From: Desulfovibrio sp. JC010
Lineage (GTDB): Bacteria > Desulfobacterota > Desulfovibrionia > Desulfovibrionales > Desulfovibrionaceae
DNA: 60,528 bases
Direction: 5' to 3'
NCBI RefSeq assembly: GCF_010470675.1
Contig: NZ_VOIQ01000021.1
Span: 1 to 60,528, forward strand
Made by a program: the position numbers and the translations under genes. Position 1 is the stretch's first letter. Each line of letters begins with the position of its first letter. Below are positions 1 to 8,201 of this stretch, piece by piece. Below the pieces are notes generated by a model. The model worked only from the letters and a program-made list of their open reading frames with translations, ran no database searches and had not been told where the DNA came from.

Positions 1-2144
1 CGGAAAAACGGGATGTGGCGGAAGCCATATCTCAAGCCCTCGGCGGTCCTGCCAGACCGACCGGAGCGGCTTTCCATGTCAACGGCGACAGCATCACATG
101 GCTCTGGGGTCATTTGTTGCGGCTCACTGATCCAGAAGAACACGATGAGCGTTACAAGCTCTGGGATCTTAAAACCCTGCCCATGAAATGGCCGGTCAGC
201 TATGTCCCGGAGCAAAAGCACGCCGCCCATCTGAAAAAAATCATCGAAATGGCCCATCAGGCTGACGAGCTGATCAACGCTGGCGACCCGGACCCGGAAG
301 GTCAACGGCTGGTTGATGAAGTCATCGAGTTTGCCGGATTAACCGGCAAGCCGACCAAACGACTCCTGATCAACGACAACAACGGCCCGGCAATTCTGAA
401 GGCCCTGAAAGTCATGGAGGACAACAACAGATTTCACGGGCTGTCCATGTCCGCGCTGGCCCGTGCGGTCTGCGACCAGCGTGTCGGCTATAACCTGACC
501 CGCTGCTATTCCACCATGGCCCAGAAAAAGGGCTATCAGGGTGTTCTTTCTGTGGGCCGGGTCCAGACTCCAATTCTGGGACTGGTGGTTGCGCGTGACC
601 GCGTCCATGAAGGCCACGAAAAGCAGGCTTACCACGTTGTCAAAGCCCGGATCGCTCTGGCGGATCAGGTTGTAGAAGCGGAATTTATTCCAGCAGCGGA
701 AGCACCCGTGGACGATAAAGGACGGATCATTGATGCTGAATTTGCCAGCAAGATTGTGGGCGATATTCAAGACAAATCAGCAACAGTCCTTTCCGTGCAG
801 ACCACCGAGCGTAAAAACGATCCTCCACTGCCGTATAACCTGCTGGCTTTGCAGGCCGATGCCGCCGGGCTCTGGAATTTCAAGCCCAAAAAAGTCTTGG
901 AAATCACCCAGCGACTGCGCGATCAGCACAAAGCCATCACCTACAACCGCAGTGACTGCCGTTACCTCAACGACGAGCGACACGCCGAGGCTGCGGAACT
1001 CTTGTTTTCCCTGACTCCGGCCTTCGGAGACATGGCTGAATACGCCACCCCCAAGCTCAAATCAAAGGCTTTCAACTCCAAGAAAGTCACCGCGCACCAT
1101 GCCATAATTCCGACCATGAATGTGCCGGAGCTGGAAAAGCTCACGCAGGATGAACGGCGAATTTATGAACTGATCGCCAAGCTTTACATCGCCCAGTTCT
1201 ATCCCCCGGCGGAGTTTGTAAGCACCAAGGTTGAACTGGAAATTGCCGGTCACACTTTCAGGGCTGAAGGCAGGGTCAACAGCTCACCGGGCTGGAGGAT
1301 GCTGGATGAGCTGGCCCGCAAGGAATACGAAAAAGCTGAACGTCAACGGGATTTGTACCGGCTTCAGCAGGGTGGTTCCGGCCCAGTGAACTCCGCCGAA
1401 TTCGTGCAGGCTTTCACCAAGCCTCCCGCACGCTACACCATGAAAACTCTGCTCAAAGACCTGACCTCAGTCGCCAAATACGTGACCGACCCGGAAATCA
1501 AAAAACTGCTCTTGGACAAAGACAGCGACAAACAGGACGAAGCTGGCGGGATCGGAACTCCGGCCACCCGTGACGCTCATATCGACACCCTCTTCAGGCG
1601 CGGCTTTCTGGGCGAGGACGGCAAGAAGGTCGTCAGCACCGAGCTGGGCCGCAATTTCCACAATGCCCTGCCGGAATTCGCTGTGAAGCCAGACATGACC
1701 GCGCTCTGGCATGAGAAGCAAAAGCAGATTGAAGCCGGAGAACTAAACCATCTCAAGTTCATTGAGGAAGTGGAGAGTTCGGTTGCTCAGGAAATTGAAC
1801 GCGTTAAGCGCGAAGGGCTAAATATCAGGGTTCAAGGGGTGCAATGCCCCAAATGCAAAACCGGAATTCTGCGGTCCCGCAAAGGCAAAACAAAATTCTG
1901 GGGCTGCTCAAATTATCCCGACTGCAAAGCGACCTTCCCTGATAAATCCGGCCAGCCGGATCTCACGTCCAAACCTGCGCAGAAGCTGGAACCGTCCACG
2001 GAACACATCTGCCCGGAATGCGGTAAGGGCCTGATCCGCAGACCGGCCAAGCGCAAAGGGCTGTTCTGGTGGGGATGCAGCGGCTTCTCGGATTGCAAAT
2101 TCCGCTGCTTTGACGAGAAGGGAAAACCAAAACTTGAAAAATAA
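1..2144 (+). CDS. topB: DNA topoisomerase III, 5' end outside window
   Basis: Type IA topoisomerase that relaxes and decatenates DNA by single-strand passage. Plasmid and ICE copies (RP4 TraE is one) accompany transfer functions. The reading frame is open to the window edge (E-K-R-D precede the GTG at 15), matching the conserved N-terminal EK motif, so the true start lies upstream. Counting from the codon at 15, the TOPRIM acidic cluster DPDPEG is at about residue 91, the motif ITYNRSDCRYL puts the catalytic tyrosine near residue 310, and two C-terminal C4 zinc ribbons begin near residues 611 and 666. A small acidic protein and the primase follow closely (14 and 2 nt gaps), so the three are probably one operon. 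GC content is host-like, unlike the AT-rich cargo further on. Confidence 0.93.
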   Translation, partial: EKRDVAEAISQALGGPARPTGAAFHVNGDSITWLWGHLLRLTDPEEHDERYKLWDLKTLPMKWPVSYVPEQKHAAHLKKIIEMAHQADELINAGDPDPEGQRLVDEVIEFAGLTGKPTKRLLINDNNGPAILKALKVMEDNNRFHGLSMSALARAVCDQRVGYNLTRCYSTMAQKKGYQGVLSVGRVQTPILGLVVARDRVHEGHEKQAYHVVKARIALADQVVEAEFIPAAEAPVDDKGRIIDAEFASKIVGDIQDKSATVLSVQTTERKNDPPLPYNLLALQADAAGLWNFKPKKVLEITQRLRDQHKAITYNRSDCRYLNDERHAEAAELLFSLTPAFGDMAEYATPKLKSKAFNSKKVTAHHAIIPTMNVPELEKLTQDERRIYELIAKLYIAQFYPPAEFVSTKVELEIAGHTFRAEGRVNSSPGWRMLDELARKEYEKAERQRDLYRLQQGGSGPVNSAEFVQAFTKPPARYTMKTLLKDLTSVAKYVTDPEIKKLLLDKDSDKQDEAGGIGTPATRDAHIDTLFRRGFLGEDGKKVVSTELGRNFHNALPEFAVKPDMTALWHEKQKQIEAGELNHLKFIEEVESSVAQEIERVKREGLNIRVQGVQCPKCKTGILRSRKGKTKFWGCSNYPDCKATFPDKSGQPDLTSKPAQKLEPSTEHICPECGKGLIRRPAKRKGLFWWGCSGFSDCKFRCFDEKGKPKLEK

Positions 2145-2158
2145 ACCAAGGAGAAAAA

Positions 2159-2353
2159 ATGCACACAAACAATGAAATTAAAAAACACATGGACGCACAG
2201 GCCCGGCAGATTGACCGGGAACTGAGCGAAAACCCCGGTGCGGCCATGGAAGTGGATCAGGAGCTGGCCGACCACATGGGGGCTTTTGAGGAAACCGCGC
2301 TCAGCCTTGAGGATGCGGAAGATGCTTCTTTTGATCCTTTTGAGGAGGAATAG
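2159..2353 (+). CDS. small acidic protein between topB and primase
   Basis: Encodes 64 residues, rich in Asp and Glu, ending in an acidic FEEE tail. A good ribosome binding site (AAGGAG) lies about 7 nt before the ATG. Its stop is 2 nt before the primase start, so the two are likely translationally coupled. No motif is recognised. It is predicted helical and soluble, with no membrane segment. Its position inside a topB-primase operon suggests a role tied to DNA processing or to the neighbouring antirestriction protein, but that is only inferred from context. Confidence 0.7.
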   Translation: MHTNNEIKKHMDAQARQIDRELSENPGAAMEVDQELADHMGAFEETALSLEDAEDASFDPFEEE

Positions 2354-2355
2354 AC

Positions 2356-4671
2356 ATGGCAAAAGAAAAAACACCCTACTATCAGCGGTTTGCTGAAGAA
2401 ATCATCGAGAAGTTGAAGGACGGCACAGCCCCGTGGATCAAGCCTTGGAAACCCGGTGAATATCAGCCCGCCTTCAATCCGGTTTCCGGCACTGTGTATC
2501 GTGGAATCAACCAGCTCATGCTCGGTTTGGATGATCTGAATGATCCCAGATTCCTGACCTATCGGCAGGCGGAATCCAAAGGCTGGCAGGTCCGCAAGGG
2601 TTCAAAATCCCGATCTATTGTTTTCTGGCAGATGTCCCGCCAGATTGCGCTCAAAGACGATAACGACAAGAACATTCTGGATGAGGACGGCAACGCCCAA
2701 ACGCAGACAGTCATGCTTTCAAAGCCGATTATCCGCTTCTCCAATGTCTTCCACGCCAGCCAGATTGACGGAATCCCGGAATGGGATGGCCGGGAGATCA
2801 CATGGAACCCCGACGACCGGGCTGAAGTCATTCTCCAGAACTCCGGGGCCAGCATCACCCACGACCAGCGCAACAAGGCATTTTACAGGCCGTCCTCGGA
2901 TGAGATTCACCTGCCGCCGCATGCGGCCTTTGGCAACTCTGATCAGTATTACAGCACAGCCCTGCATGAGCTGGGACACTGGACTGGACATGAATCGCGC
3001 CTTGATCGGGAATTCGGGCCGTTCGGTTCCGAGATTTATGCCAAAGAAGAACTACGTGCCGAGATCGCAAGCTGGATGATTAGCGCGGAACTCGGCCTCA
3101 GCCACGATCCCGGCCAGCATCTCAGCTACGTTGATAACTGGGTCAAAGTGCTTGAGGAAGACCCTTTTGAAATTATCCGGGCCTGCCAGAGCGCGGAAAA
3201 AATCAAGGATTACACGCTGGATTTCGAAAAGGACCGCAGTCAGCAAAAAACAAAAGAAGAAGGCATATCCATCTCCACATCGGACAAGGCCAAGCTTGAG
3301 CAGCGGGAATCAATGTACGGACTCCCGGCAAAGGGGAGGACTTATCTCAAAGTGCCGTTCTCCGAAAAAAATGAAGCCAAAAAACTTGGGGCCAAATGGG
3401 ATAAGGACAAGAAAATGTGGTTCGCTCCTGAAGGCACTGACCTTGACCAGCTCGCCCGCTGGATGCCCAATGCACAGGCTCAAGATCCTGCCACCAAACC
3501 TGAACAACAGAACAAGAACACCGTGAAGAATATTGCAACGGAAAAGACCTATCTGAACGTGCCGTATAAACAGAAGTGGCTGGCCAAAAAGCACGGAGCA
3601 CGCTGGGATAAATCAGCTAAGCTCTGGTTTGCGCCCACCGGAACCGATCTCGGCCCGCTGGCTGAGTGGCTGCCGAAGGAAAGGATCATTGCGCCGGAAA
3701 CAAACGCAGTTCAGGAATTCGCCAAGGCCATACAAGAGGCCGGGCTTGATCTTCAGGGCCAGATGCCGATCATGGACGGAACTCTGCACCGTGTACCGGT
3801 CATAGACGGCAAACCCAATTCAAAGGACGGCGCATACAAGGGCTTCCTTGACGGCCATCCCGCCGGATTCATCCAGAATCACAAAACCGGCCTGAAAATG
3901 AATTGGAAGGCTGAAGGCACCAAGCTGACCGAAGAGCAGAAAGCCCAGCTCAAAGCACAGGCTGCCCAGAAAAAGCTGGAACGCGAAAAGGCCATTGCCG
4001 AACAGCGTGAAAAAGCCTCAAAACGTTCCTACGCCAAGTGGACCAACGCCCAATGGGCCACCAAACAACAGGCATACTTGAGCAAGAAGGGAGTCCCCAA
4101 CTACGCGGTAAAGGTCAACGAGCACGGTGATCTGCTCGTGCCGGGCCGTGACGTTGAAGGCCATATCCACACCCTGCAAACCATCACCCCGGACGGCAAG
4201 CTCTTTGAAAAAGGCGGCTTGAAAGCAGGCATGTTCCACACCATCGACCCCGGCGAAAAGATCGCCAAAGGCGGTCCGATCCTTGTTGCAGAAGGCTACG
4301 CCACAGCAGCCAGCGCACACATGGCAAGCAATATGCCCACTGTCGCAGCGTTCGACGCTTCCAACCTAGAACCGGTCGCCATGGCCCTGAAAACCAAATA
4401 CCCCAAAAGCACCATCGTGCTGGTCAGCGACAACGACCATCACCTCAAAAACAATGTCGGGGTAGAAAAGGCCGAGGCTGCAGCCAAAACCGTCGGTGGT
4501 TTGTTGGTAACACCCAAATTCAGCGAGGCCGAAAAGTCGCAAGGCCTGTCAGACTTCAATGATCTGCACCAGTCTCGCGGACTTGGAGAAGTACAGAAAC
4601 AGATCTCCCAGACCATCAAGATGGCGAAATCCATGAAGGCTGGAGAATTGCCGCTGGCTATGGCGATGTAA
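2356..4671 (+). CDS. ArdC-like antirestriction / TOPRIM primase fusion
   Basis: A 771-residue composite DNA-transfer protein. Residues 1-130 match the ArdC-type single-strand DNA binding N domain (YYQRFAEEIIEKL, then W-I-K-P-W). A zincin-like metallopeptidase follows, with the HELGH motif at residues 204-208. Two copies of a DUF5710-like module (TYLKVPF and TYLNVPY, each ending W-F-A-P) start near 329 and 398. The C-terminus is a TraC-like TOPRIM domain with a Glu at about 646 and a D-N-D at 692-694. ArdC proteins protect incoming single-stranded DNA from restriction, and plasmid primases of this type prime the transferred strand in the recipient. It converges with cargo on the minus strand. 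A degenerate copy of its 3' end occurs at 6054-6134. Confidence 0.88.
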   Translation: MAKEKTPYYQRFAEEIIEKLKDGTAPWIKPWKPGEYQPAFNPVSGTVYRGINQLMLGLDDLNDPRFLTYRQAESKGWQVRKGSKSRSIVFWQMSRQIALKDDNDKNILDEDGNAQTQTVMLSKPIIRFSNVFHASQIDGIPEWDGREITWNPDDRAEVILQNSGASITHDQRNKAFYRPSSDEIHLPPHAAFGNSDQYYSTALHELGHWTGHESRLDREFGPFGSEIYAKEELRAEIASWMISAELGLSHDPGQHLSYVDNWVKVLEEDPFEIIRACQSAEKIKDYTLDFEKDRSQQKTKEEGISISTSDKAKLEQRESMYGLPAKGRTYLKVPFSEKNEAKKLGAKWDKDKKMWFAPEGTDLDQLARWMPNAQAQDPATKPEQQNKNTVKNIATEKTYLNVPYKQKWLAKKHGARWDKSAKLWFAPTGTDLGPLAEWLPKERIIAPETNAVQEFAKAIQEAGLDLQGQMPIMDGTLHRVPVIDGKPNSKDGAYKGFLDGHPAGFIQNHKTGLKMNWKAEGTKLTEEQKAQLKAQAAQKKLEREKAIAEQREKASKRSYAKWTNAQWATKQQAYLSKKGVPNYAVKVNEHGDLLVPGRDVEGHIHTLQTITPDGKLFEKGGLKAGMFHTIDPGEKIAKGGPILVAEGYATAASAHMASNMPTVAAFDASNLEPVAMALKTKYPKSTIVLVSDNDHHLKNNVGVEKAEAAAKTVGGLLVTPKFSEAEKSQGLSDFNDLHQSRGLGEVQKQISQTIKMAKSMKAGELPLAMAM

Positions 4672-4786
4672 GAATTAATTAGATGGGCTCTGAGGGGGGA
4701 CCATCTGTATTTTGAAAAAACTCTACATATAAAATATATACACCAACATAAATAAGTTTATTATTACTTACGTATAGTAAACAAAA

Positions 4787-4814
4787 AAGTGGCTCCATAC
4801 TAATGAAGCCACTT
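4787..4814 (-). terminator. terminator after the 41-residue peptide
   Basis: On the minus strand an 8 bp stem (AAGTGGCT with AGCCACTT) closes a 12 nt loop and runs into six T residues. It lies about 11 nt beyond the stop of the small peptide at 4825-4950, which supports that short reading frame being a real transcription unit. Confidence 0.8.
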
Positions 4815-4824
4815 AAGGTTTTAA

Positions 4825-4950
4825 TTAATCATATTTCTTGGATTTTAAAAGCCTATACTCTCGCAGAATACGGGCAATCTTGTCCAAGCATCCAGAAACA
4901 GCGGTAATCAACGTAGCAATAGCAATGATCATTTCAACTTGGAGTTGCAT
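4825..4950 (-). CDS. 41-residue hydrophobic peptide, toxin-like
   Basis: A short frame starting ATG at 4950, with GAGGAAA about 6-8 nt upstream, ending just before a clear terminator. The product has a short polar start (MQLQVE), one hydrophobic segment of roughly 15-17 residues (MIIAIATLITAVSGCL), then a basic tail with R/K at eight positions (ILREYRLLKSKKYD). This architecture is that of single-pass peptides such as type I toxins (TisB, Fst and similar) and some holin-like peptides. The upstream leader from about 4955 to 5200 is long and purine-pyrimidine rich and could host an antisense RNA, but none is demonstrated. The alternative is a small membrane regulator. The frame is well supported; the toxin role is inference. 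Confidence 0.6.
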   Translation of the reverse strand: MQLQVEMIIAIATLITAVSGCLDKIARILREYRLLKSKKYD

Positions 4951-4954
4951 ATTG

Positions 4955-5335
4955 CATTTCCTCATTGAGATTTTGCCCGTCTTCTAGTCAGACTTTCTCT
5001 GCTGAGCTCTCATGGTCTCGACTCCGCTTCTTCTCTTTGTCCAGTATTTATCTGGAGGCTCAGTGCGGGTAATAGAATCTGAGTAGATTCTCTTTTTAAT
5101 TTGTATAAGAAGGAGTTTTTTCTTCCGTTCTTAGAAGTTAACACAGGGATGCCTTTTTGAATAAAAAAGAGACCTTAGCTATCAGCTCAATTTCTGTCAG
5201 AATCTTTTAGCAGCCGCCATGGTCCTGACGCCACCACCCTACCTACCCCCTGAATCAAAGAAACAGGGCCTGTGGTCAGCATATTGAAATCTGCTAATGA
5301 AAAAATAAACGGACCTGAAGTCTTGGTCAATTTAA
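4955..5335. other. intergenic leader region, no further gene seen
   Basis: About 380 bases between the small peptide and the HEPN-like gene. It contains a 9-codon minus-strand frame (MRAQQRKSD) ending about 30 nt before the peptide gene, which could act as a leader, and otherwise only AT-rich sequence. I see no second protein, tRNA or clear repeat here. Confidence 0.4.
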
Positions 5336-5338
5336 AAT

Positions 5339-5905
5339 TCAAGATATTTTTGTCATAGCGAAAAAGGCACTGCCCGTTTCTGCAAAAGGATTATCACCCA
5401 AGCCAGCCGCTTGATGCAGTTCAACAATAATTTTCTGAGTATGCTTGATAGCCTTTTGAGCGTTCTCTTTCGTGGCATATTCTTCCCAGCTAGCCCCTAG
5501 CGTGAATCTATTTATTTGTTCGTTGGGAACGCATACATCTTTAGTTACGTCTTCAATAGTTGTTTTCCCATGAGCCATGGTGTCCCTAAAAGAGAATATT
5601 TCCTTAATCGTTGAATACGGAGCCACATCGAAGTTAACTTCAAGATTTAATTGATTACAAAATTTTTCATATTTTTTAAATTTTGGAATATTTCGTTCAA
5701 TTTTATTCCATTTTTTATCTCTTAATGCTCCAAAATGATTGAAATATGCTTCAAGAGTAAATGCACAAAAGACAATGCAACTTATTCGGTTATACAAGGC
5801 ACCTACATCGCTAGCCTGTGCCTGCTCAAGCATTTGCTTTGCGCCAATAAACATATACGCAAAAGTATTCGTTTCACGTTCCCCAACAACTCTATAATTC
5901 TCCAT
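5339..5905 (-). CDS. HEPN-like protein with R-x4-H motif
   Basis: Encodes 188 mostly helical residues. The stretch FSFRDTMAHGK puts Arg107 and His112 in the R-x4-H spacing that defines the active site of HEPN ribonucleases, the nuclease fold of many toxin and abortive-infection systems. A ribosome binding site (GAGGCAGG) precedes the ATG at 5905. The gene is AT-rich relative to topB and the relaxase, in keeping with transferred cargo. It has no obvious nucleotidyltransferase (MNT) partner, which separates it from classical HEPN-MNT pairs. It sits in the gap between a primase 3' end and a relaxase 3' remnant. The family call rests on the motif and the helical context alone, so RNA cleavage is an inference. 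Confidence 0.6.
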   Translation of the reverse strand: MENYRVVGERETNTFAYMFIGAKQMLEQAQASDVGALYNRISCIVFCAFTLEAYFNHFGALRDKKWNKIERNIPKFKKYEKFCNQLNLEVNFDVAPYSTIKEIFSFRDTMAHGKTTIEDVTKDVCVPNEQINRFTLGASWEEYATKENAQKAIKHTQKIIVELHQAAGLGDNPFAETGSAFFAMTKIS

Positions 5906-5948
5906 ACCTGCCTCGAAAAAGATTGAACATGACCTATGTTTTAAGCTC

Positions 5949-6040
5949 TTATGCGGACTTTCCCCTGACCATGAGCCTATTCTTCAACGTGTATAGAACA
6001 TTGCAAGACGAATCAACACGCCAAATCATTTTATCCAATT
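5949..6040 (-). pseudogene. remnant of relaxase 3' end
   Basis: Read on the minus strand this encodes LDKMIWRVDSSCNVLYTLKN followed by a few residues and a stop. It aligns with LDQVTWRVDSSGNILYTLKN near the C-terminus of the intact relaxase at 8202-9815. DNA identity over roughly 80 bases is around three quarters by eye. The rest of the relaxase is absent; the homology ends abruptly at the junction with the primase remnant at about 6045. It is a degraded second copy, not a gene. Confidence 0.85.
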
Positions 6041-6053
6041 TCAACGAAAACGA

Positions 6054-6134
6054 AAAACGCAAGAGCTATCCGACTTCAATGACCTATACCAATCTCGTGA
6101 GATTGGAGAATTGCCGTTGGCTATGGCGATGTAA
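6054..6134 (+). pseudogene. remnant of primase 3' end
   Basis: The plus strand encodes LSDFNDLYQSREIGELPLAM and ends at the same Ala-Met-stop as the primase at 4671. The intact gene reads LSDFNDLHQSRGLGE, then 24 further residues, then ELPLAMAM, so the remnant also has an internal deletion. Similarity continues about 25 bases past the stop (TTAATTAGATGG in both). It directly abuts the relaxase remnant on its left. Together they mark a deletion junction. Confidence 0.85.
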
Positions 6135-6198
6135 GGTTTAATTAGATGGACTCTGGAGGATTCTTGCTATTTACATATTTTTTAATTATCCACCGCAA

Positions 6199-7068
6199 AT
6201 GTACGCATATAAAATATTCAATAGAGTCAAAAAAAAGAATATTTCATGGACAAACTGTATAAACGCTCTAGCCTCAATCGTCACAGTAATAGCCCTATGT
6301 ATCTCTCTACAATTCAATAAAGAAGTAATCACCGAGATGAAACGAGAAAGGCTACTCACTAACACCCCTTTGATTTCCCCGGTCGATATTAATTATCTTG
6401 TCTCGAAACCAAACAGTTCATTTCCTGTTCCCGATGGGTGGAGCCTAAAGTTCGATTGGGAGCCCTTAATTTCACCAGAAAAAACAGACAGCAATTCTCA
6501 TAGAGTCGCAAAAAAAGTTGGCAATAAATATAATTCAACAACTTTGGTCTTTAAAAATATTTCTGAATCCCCAGCACTAAACCTAGAAATAACAATGACA
6601 TCCTATTTATTTAGGATCAAACCTATCGATAAAATATTTTATGGAGAGACGCCCGGACTATTTAGTACTGAGGACTATATTACTGAAAATGGTCAAATCA
6701 TGTGGAAATATAGGACAAATGCCCTTATGCCACATGAAGCCATAACTATCCCAATTTCCAACATATACCTTCACTTTTGCTCTTCATACATATCTCAAAG
6801 ACATAGAGAATACGTAGCCTCAAGGGCGTGTTCTATTAATCCTATAATTGAAGAACTTCCGCCAATAGATGTTAGTTTAATTTTCAGGGACTCTTCACAA
6901 GCAAATATGACCCAAGAATTTAAATTACAACATAAATTTGAAATAGGACGTCCTTCGTCAAATCCGTATTTTGACCCAAAAAACAAATCAAACAGCACAG
7001 ATAATCCTGTCGCTGTTGGAAAAATATTTACAGAAGATCGTTTGTTAGCAACAGAATTTAAGCAATAA
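6199..7068 (+). CDS. membrane-anchored protein of unknown function
   Basis: Encodes 289 residues. A basic start (MYAYKIFNRVKKKN) is followed by one hydrophobic segment at about residues 20-38 and then a large soluble domain, probably beta-rich, with no motif I recognise. With positive residues before the segment, the tail may face the periplasm, or the protein may be cytoplasmic and anchored. No good ribosome binding site precedes the ATG at 6199, so the start is uncertain. The gene is strongly AT-rich and converges with the DUF5677-like gene across a 37-base gap. It may work with that gene as a cargo pair, but convergent orientation argues against a shared operon. Confidence 0.65.
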   Translation: MYAYKIFNRVKKKNISWTNCINALASIVTVIALCISLQFNKEVITEMKRERLLTNTPLISPVDINYLVSKPNSSFPVPDGWSLKFDWEPLISPEKTDSNSHRVAKKVGNKYNSTTLVFKNISESPALNLEITMTSYLFRIKPIDKIFYGETPGLFSTEDYITENGQIMWKYRTNALMPHEAITIPISNIYLHFCSSYISQRHREYVASRACSINPIIEELPPIDVSLIFRDSSQANMTQEFKLQHKFEIGRPSSNPYFDPKNKSNSTDNPVAVGKIFTEDRLLATEFKQ

Positions 7069-7105
7069 AAAGTGCCTTCAATGAAAACATGAGACTACAG
7101 ATAAT

Positions 7106-8161
7106 TTAATTCATATTTTTATCTAGCTCTGGAAAATCAATTTTAAAAAAAATATCACCAACATTTTCAGCAAGCTCAGCCAAAATCTTCATTATAGCAA
7201 TATGATCTAGAGTCGGCTTTATAAGCAATAAATTTGTCGTAATATTCACCAAACTCAAAGCCGTCGAAGAAGCAGGGTCCGTCATTCCTGAATCGCTCGG
7301 ACCTACAAGTAAAACATCCTTTTCTGACTCACACATACCCAATTGATTCCGCAAGGCCTTTGGCCCAGCATGGATATTTTGGCTTGCCCACTTATAATAA
7401 GGTCTAAAATGGTCTGACCCAACACTTTGCTCAATATCTGCAAAGTTCACTCTTCCTTTCTTAGATACAAATTTAGATGCCCAACCATACTGCCCCTTGA
7501 ACTCTTTACCATACTCAGCAACAATTTCGTCATAAACTTTTTTACAGGAATCTATCTCGCCTTGTGTTGGCCCTTCAGCATTTAGCCGACTCTCAAATTT
7601 TTTTTGCTGAAGCATGCCTTTGTATGATTCTATCACATCATGGTCTAAATATCTTTTGGCGCATTCTTGACCATTGGCAGTTATAAATGATGAAGTAACA
7701 GCAACCTCATGAAGAGCACGCCATCTAGCATGAGCTCCGTCAGCATATCCTGACTTAAGTAGACAAAGAATTTCATTGGCTATATGACACGCTCTTGCAT
7801 GGAGTCTTACTATAGTGCCAAAGAGGAAATCTTTTTGTTTTACAAACTCAGCCCCATACATTTTATTACATGTATTCCCAGCATCAATACAAATCAAAAT
7901 CAAAGACTCTAGAGAATCGAATCCATCATCCCATTTACGATAGTTATTCTCTAAAAATTTAGTATTTTCCTTTCTTCTCTCTACTAATTCATCTGACACA
8001 TAAGATATTATCGTTCCTTTAATTTCGTCAGCTATGTCATCCGTAACCTTTGACAAAAAATCTTTATCTTTTGCTTTTTCTAAAATTTCTTCGGCTTTTT
8101 CAGGATAATTTTCGACATGTTCCATTAATGCCTGTATTAACATTTCGTGACATTCTTTCAT
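7106..8161 (-). CDS. DUF5677-like protein
   Basis: Encodes 351 helical residues. The central stretch HARWRALHEVAVTSSFI, preceded by a helix with H-A-R-A-C-H-I-A-N-E, is the signature I associate with the DUF5677 family, which recurs in mobile and defence regions and has no established biochemical role. A second conserved-looking segment is ASQNIHAGPKA near residue 265. The start at 8161 is supported by GGAGAGGGAGA. It lies 40 bases after the relaxase stop in the same direction, so it may be read through from the traJ-relaxase transcript. The gene is AT-rich compared with the relaxase, suggesting separate acquisition. Confidence 0.65.
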   Translation of the reverse strand: MKECHEMLIQALMEHVENYPEKAEEILEKAKDKDFLSKVTDDIADEIKGTIISYVSDELVERRKENTKFLENNYRKWDDGFDSLESLILICIDAGNTCNKMYGAEFVKQKDFLFGTIVRLHARACHIANEILCLLKSGYADGAHARWRALHEVAVTSSFITANGQECAKRYLDHDVIESYKGMLQQKKFESRLNAEGPTQGEIDSCKKVYDEIVAEYGKEFKGQYGWASKFVSKKGRVNFADIEQSVGSDHFRPYYKWASQNIHAGPKALRNQLGMCESEKDVLLVGPSDSGMTDPASSTALSLVNITTNLLLIKPTLDHIAIMKILAELAENVGDIFFKIDFPELDKNMN

Positions 8162-8201
8162 TCTCCCTCTCCTCGATAGGCAGTTACGGCGAATTCAATC
8201 A

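Noticed and set aside
5923-6141. 72-residue plus-strand frame
   Set aside because: Covers the two remnants of relaxase and primase in a frame different from either parent, so it is a chance product of the junction.
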